Program-made: the position numbers and the translations under genes | Notes under the pieces: model-generated | Told to the model about the DNA's origin: nothing | The model's database searches: none | The model's input: the letters and a program-made list of their open reading frames with translations, nothing else | From: Methylobacterium sp. Leaf104 | Lineage (GTDB): Bacteria > Pseudomonadota > Alphaproteobacteria > Rhizobiales > Beijerinckiaceae | Assembly: GCF_001422885.1 (NCBI RefSeq) | Contig: NZ_LMMZ01000012.1 | Location: 126,388 to 190,387, forward strand | Length of the DNA stretch: 64,000 bases | Direction: 5' to 3' | Shown: piece after piece, positions 61,045 to 64,000 of the stretch | Layout: each line of letters opens with the position of its first letter | Position numbering within the stretch: the first letter of the stretch is position 1

Positions 61045-62012
61045 CCAGCCTGCCCGCGCGCCTCCTCGGCCTGGCGATCCGCCTCAGCGGGCGCCGGCGC
61101 GGCCTCGCCGAGGCGGACCGCGACCCCGAGGCGGCGGTGGCCGGGCGCCCGCGCCCGGCCCGGCCGACGCCCGCCATGCGCCGGACCCTGGCGGTGACCT
61201 GGGAGATCCGCGACGGCTTCGAGGTCTACCGTCTCGCGCCGCGCACGGGCGCCCGGGCGGGCCACGTGATCTACCTGCACGGGGGCGCCTATACGAGCCC
61301 GATCACCCGCATCCACTGGCGCTTCATCGCCCGGCTGGTCGCCGCCACCGGCCTCACCGTCACGGTGCCGCTCTATCCGCTGACGCCGGAGCACGCCTGC
61401 GCCGACATCTGTGCCTTCGCGCTGGCGCTCTACCGGGCCTGCGTGGAGGCCGATCCCGCGGCGCCGATCGCCCTGATGGGCGATTCCGCCGGGGGCGGCC
61501 TCGCCCTGTCCCTGGCGATGCAGCTCCGCGACGGGGCCGGGCAGGCCGAGCTGCCCGGCCCCGCCGGCCTCGTCCTGATCTCGCCCTGGCTCGACGTCAC
61601 CACCTCCGACCCGTCCCAGGCCCGGATCGAGCCCCTGGACGTGATGCTGATGCGCCCGGGCGTGCGGACCCTCGGGCGCTGGTACGCGGGCGACCGGGAC
61701 CCCACGGACGAGCGGGTGAGCCCCCTCTTCGGCACCCTGCGGGGCCTGCCGCCGATCGAACTCTTCTGCGGCACCCACGACATCCTGGTGGCCGATGCCC
61801 GCCGCCTCGCCGCCCTGGCCCGGGCGGAGGAGGCCCCCCTCGCCTACCGCGAGGAGCCCGGCCTGATGCACGTCTACCCGCTGCTGGGCCTGCCGGAATC
61901 CCGCCGGGCCGAAGATCGGATCCGGGCGTTCCTGCAAGAACGGATGCCTGCAAGAACGGATGGCGCGGGTGGCGCGGGGGTGACGGTCCGGGGCTGCGCC
62001 GACCGGCCCTGA
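61041..62012 (+). CDS. alpha/beta hydrolase (HSL family esterase)
   Basis: The 323-aa enzyme has the oxyanion motif YLHGGAYTS, the nucleophile GDSAGGGLA, the acid in CGTHDILVAD and the His in GLMHVYPLL. It starts with GTG 61041 inside the GMC stop. Its last 26 residues arise from a 16-bp tandem duplication that shifted the reading frame; without it the protein would end ERMARVARG. The catalytic part is intact, so it is likely active. Confidence 0.88.
   Translation: MTSLPARLLGLAIRLSGRRRGLAEADRDPEAAVAGRPRPARPTPAMRRTLAVTWEIRDGFEVYRLAPRTGARAGHVIYLHGGAYTSPITRIHWRFIARLVAATGLTVTVPLYPLTPEHACADICAFALALYRACVEADPAAPIALMGDSAGGGLALSLAMQLRDGAGQAELPGPAGLVLISPWLDVTTSDPSQARIEPLDVMLMRPGVRTLGRWYAGDRDPTDERVSPLFGTLRGLPPIELFCGTHDILVADARRLAALARAEEAPLAYREEPGLMHVYPLLGLPESRRAEDRIRAFLQERMPARTDGAGGAGVTVRGCADRP
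61931..61962 (+). repeat. 16-bp tandem duplication that shifts the end of the hydrolase frame
   Basis: CCTGCAAGAACGGATG is present twice in perfect tandem (61931-61946 and 61947-61962). Because 16 is not a multiple of three, the copy moved the downstream sequence into another frame, replacing a stop at 61981-61983 and extending the protein to 62012. Confidence 0.85.
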
Positions 62013-62090
62013 GGGTCTCTCACGAAACGCCCCTCGCACCGCCGTGCTCAGGGCTGGAACCGGTCGTGGCCAGGCGCTTTGTGCAGCACC

Positions 62091-63479
62091 TCAAGACGCG
62101 TCGGCGACGAATTTGACGATGATCGGGTGATCCGTGAGCCATAGCTTCAGACGGTCGGTTTCATCCGCCGTCTCGATGGGGTCGGTCCCGAGCGTCGGGT
62201 CATAGATCCTCACCGATCTCACCTTGGATGGCATTCTGATCTCCACATCCTCTCCGCCGGACGTGCGCTCGCCCCAGACGACCAGGAAAAACGCGTTCGG
62301 CTTTCCCTGCAGGAGGAGATCATGGGTCGTACCGGACGCGTTTTCGATCCGATACCGGAACCGGCGCGGCGTCTTGATCGCTTCCTGGTCGGAGAGAATG
62401 GACGTGAAATTGTGTATGTAATGCGCGGCGAGCTTTGGACTGGAATCCGCATTGTAGACCCCCTGGTTTCCTGCCCCGCCCTCGCCATCCCTGAGCATGT
62501 ATAGGAAGGTGTATTTCCAGCCTCGCTTGTATTGGGCAAGATAGGTGTTCAGGAGCACCGTTCCCTGGACCTTTTCCCCTCCGAAGTCCGAATGCGAGTC
62601 CCAGCCCGTTTCGGTCGTGACCTTCGGAACGTGAGGCAATTCCGCGCTGCCGTAGCCGCGATAGCCGTGTCCCCACAACGTGCCGTGGTTCCCGAAGAGA
62701 CCATCCCAGCCTGCATTCATCAGCGGATCGGCGGCGTTCCAGGCCTGATTGTCGACGTATCGCTTCTGGGTCCCGGCGACGTAATTGTGGACATTCAGGT
62801 AATCGGCGAATCGCGTGCCCGCGGGAAAGACCGTCTCCGCGCCTTGCGGGATCTCCAGATACTGCAGGCCGAGATTCGGACTCTGAGCGCCGACCTCCGA
62901 AACATTGAAGACCGGATATTTCGCCAGCAGCGGGTCGCTCTTGACCGCATTGTAGAGATCCCTCTGGAAGCGCGCCACGGCCGTCCAATCCGCCGGCTTC
63001 CCGAACAGCCTTTGAAAGCCCCCGCCCGTCTCTCCCTTGTAGGTTATCGGGAAGTTGTTCGGCTCGTTCGGCCCCTCGACTGAGAGCAGCGCATCGTCGC
63101 GGGCGATGTATCGCAGGCTCTCGATCGTGACGCCCAGGTCCTTCGAGCTCGCAATGAGATTCGCTTTCACGCCGGTTTGTTTCTTCAGGTAGACGTAACC
63201 TTGCGGCTTGCCGAAATCGTCTCGAATGTTTCGCACGCCGAGATACTTCAAGGGCGCGACATAGGATTGCGCGTCGACGCCCTGCGCGTGATGGATGCAG
63301 ATTCCGAGCGAGTTCAGAAAATCATCGGCCGGAATCGCGATGATTCCCGCCTGCGCGTCGGCCGGTTCGCCTGAATTCGCGATCGGGATATTCGCGAGTA
63401 AGAGATTCAGGGCCACGATCCCGATGATCGGGCCTTGTCTTCCGATGGAGCGGAACCTCGAGACGTCACAAGCACGCAT
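62091..63479 (-). CDS. exported clan GH-A glycoside hydrolase-like protein
   Basis: The 462-aa protein has an uncleaved or cleaved N-terminal hydrophobic segment (GPIIGIVALNLLLANIPIA), then a TIM-barrel pattern: LGVRNIRDDFG, the acid/base Glu in SVEGPNEPNNF and the nucleophile Glu in VTTETGWDS, the two-glutamate layout of clan GH-A. The C-terminal part looks like a beta-sandwich (DLLLQGKPNAFFLVVWGE). Codon use is less GC-biased than in the neighbours, hinting at acquisition. The glycan target is unknown; the exopolysaccharide of the 24-35 kb region is a possibility. GGAG precedes ATG 63479. Confidence 0.8.
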   Translation of the reverse strand: MRACDVSRFRSIGRQGPIIGIVALNLLLANIPIANSGEPADAQAGIIAIPADDFLNSLGICIHHAQGVDAQSYVAPLKYLGVRNIRDDFGKPQGYVYLKKQTGVKANLIASSKDLGVTIESLRYIARDDALLSVEGPNEPNNFPITYKGETGGGFQRLFGKPADWTAVARFQRDLYNAVKSDPLLAKYPVFNVSEVGAQSPNLGLQYLEIPQGAETVFPAGTRFADYLNVHNYVAGTQKRYVDNQAWNAADPLMNAGWDGLFGNHGTLWGHGYRGYGSAELPHVPKVTTETGWDSHSDFGGEKVQGTVLLNTYLAQYKRGWKYTFLYMLRDGEGGAGNQGVYNADSSPKLAAHYIHNFTSILSDQEAIKTPRRFRYRIENASGTTHDLLLQGKPNAFFLVVWGERTSGGEDVEIRMPSKVRSVRIYDPTLGTDPIETADETDRLKLWLTDHPIIVKFVADAS

Positions 63480-63743
63480 GGTGGCTCCATTCGCGGGGAA
63501 GCGCCCGACGGGACTTCTCACCGAGTCTTCGCAGGCCCCTGGTCCCTCGGGCCGGTCCGGACGGCGGTATCGAACGCGGCGCTCGATCGCCCGGCGCTCG
63601 CTGATAAGTGTGTCACGCCGATGCCATGAGAAGGATCGGACACTCACCGGTCCTCGGAGTGCCGGAGCGGTCTCGTTGGACGGCGTGCCGGCACGGATCG
63701 CCGTGTCCGCTCGGCGCGGGCGCGGCGGGCCCGGAACGCGCCC
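63480..63743. other. promoter region of the glycoside hydrolase gene
   Basis: No gene is supported in these 264 bp. The reverse strand must carry the hydrolase promoter; no clear hairpin or repeat was seen. Confidence 0.4.
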
Positions 63744-64000
63744 CTAGGCCGCGGCGGCCCAGCCGCGGGGCGCTGCGGCCTCGATCCGGTTGCGGCCCAG
63801 GAGCTTCGCCCGGTAGAGCGCACCGTCGGCGCTCGCGAGCAGTTCGGCGAGGTCGCGGGCGTCCGGGGCGGCGAGGCCGATGCTGACCGTGGCGGGGATT
63901 CCGGGGCCGTCCGCCCGCGCGGCCGCGGCAGCGAACCGGCTCGCGATCGCGGTGCCGCGGCTCAGCGCCTGCTGGCGGTCGCATCCGGGCAGGAGCGCGG
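63744..64000 (-). CDS. GGDEF-domain protein, C-terminal fragment (probable diguanylate cyclase)
   Basis: The minus-strand frame ending in TAG at 63744 is open to the window edge and encodes the C-terminus of a GGDEF domain: ATVSIGLAAPDARDLAELL, then ADGALYRAKLLGRNRIEAA. These are the last helices of the domain; the GGDEF motif itself lies outside the window. It probably makes c-di-GMP, which often controls exopolysaccharide and adhesion. Confidence 0.85.
   Translation of the reverse strand, partial: ALLPGCDRQQALSRGTAIASRFAAAAARADGPGIPATVSIGLAAPDARDLAELLASADGALYRAKLLGRNRIEAAAPRGWAAAA

Noticed and set aside
1-64000. tRNA, rRNA, CRISPR arrays, insertion sequences, phage genes
   Set aside because: No cloverleaf, rRNA, repeat-spacer pattern, transposase or integrase was seen.

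Overview
The window is high-GC DNA (roughly 70% by eye) from an alphaproteobacterium, most likely Hyphomicrobiales and probably Methylobacterium or a close relative. The clearest pointers are a Rhizobiales-type Irr with its heme motif Cys-Pro at residues 29-30 and a His triplet at 117-119, a ccmI-E-F-H (cycHJKL) operon next to a FeuQ/PhoQ-like kinase, an irr / fabA-fabB-fabI neighbourhood, and Sox genes in a chromosomal context. No rRNA, tRNA, CRISPR array, insertion sequence or phage gene was found. The genes are dense, with GC-rich third codon positions and many 4-bp stop/start overlaps.

Layout. 2-5924: end of a sensor kinase, then cytochrome c maturation genes. 6111-7783: DUF1007 and NicO nickel/cobalt export pair. 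7904-9869: conserved hypothetical, phosphatase and irr. 10211-13404: unsaturated fatty acid synthesis (fabA, fabB, fabI) with an unlisted 38-aa membrane peptide. 13415-15901: NUDIX hydrolase and a small group holding a 59-aa protein, a membrane-anchored sigma-region-1.1-like protein and a BrkB-type membrane protein. 15965-18912: LysR regulator divergent from YceI-cytochrome b561-YceI. 19267-23765: exported MmgE/PrpD protein, MFS transporter, DsbA-family and metallo-beta-lactamase-fold proteins.

24096-35269 is an exopolysaccharide region: one GT4, a heparinase-like lyase, a small secreted protein, a Wza-like export lipoprotein, three paralogous GT4 enzymes, a deacetylase and an acetyltransferase. 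35573-43908 is a catabolic operon: a branched-chain-type ABC transporter, a carbamoylase-like amidase, an M81 (MlrC-like) metallopeptidase and a FadR-type regulator, with a candidate operator at the front. 44520-46592 encodes a secreted beta-helix protein with a serralysin-type C-terminus behind an AT-rich leader full of inverted repeats. 46828-48096 is a chromate transporter.

48100-54335 (minus) is one tightly coupled operon: a periplasmic molybdenum hydroxylase (IorA/IorB-like), a small cytochrome c, a flavocytochrome c flavoprotein, and soxX, soxY, soxZ, soxA. soxB and soxCD are not in the window. A Crp/Fnr regulator lies beyond it. 56512-59222 (minus: DoxX, cupin, SMP-30 lactonase, VOC protein) diverges from 59482-62012 (GMC oxidoreductase and HSL-type hydrolase), suggesting an oxidation/lactone-hydrolysis module. 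The window ends with an exported clan GH-A glycoside hydrolase and the C-terminus of a GGDEF protein.

Most promising for follow-up: the membrane-anchored sigma-1.1-like protein, the beta-helix/serralysin protein with its leader, the SoxB-less Sox/molybdoenzyme operon with an atypical SoxY tail, the duplicated C-terminal module of CcmI, and two recent tandem duplications (15 and 16 bp) that alter protein ends.
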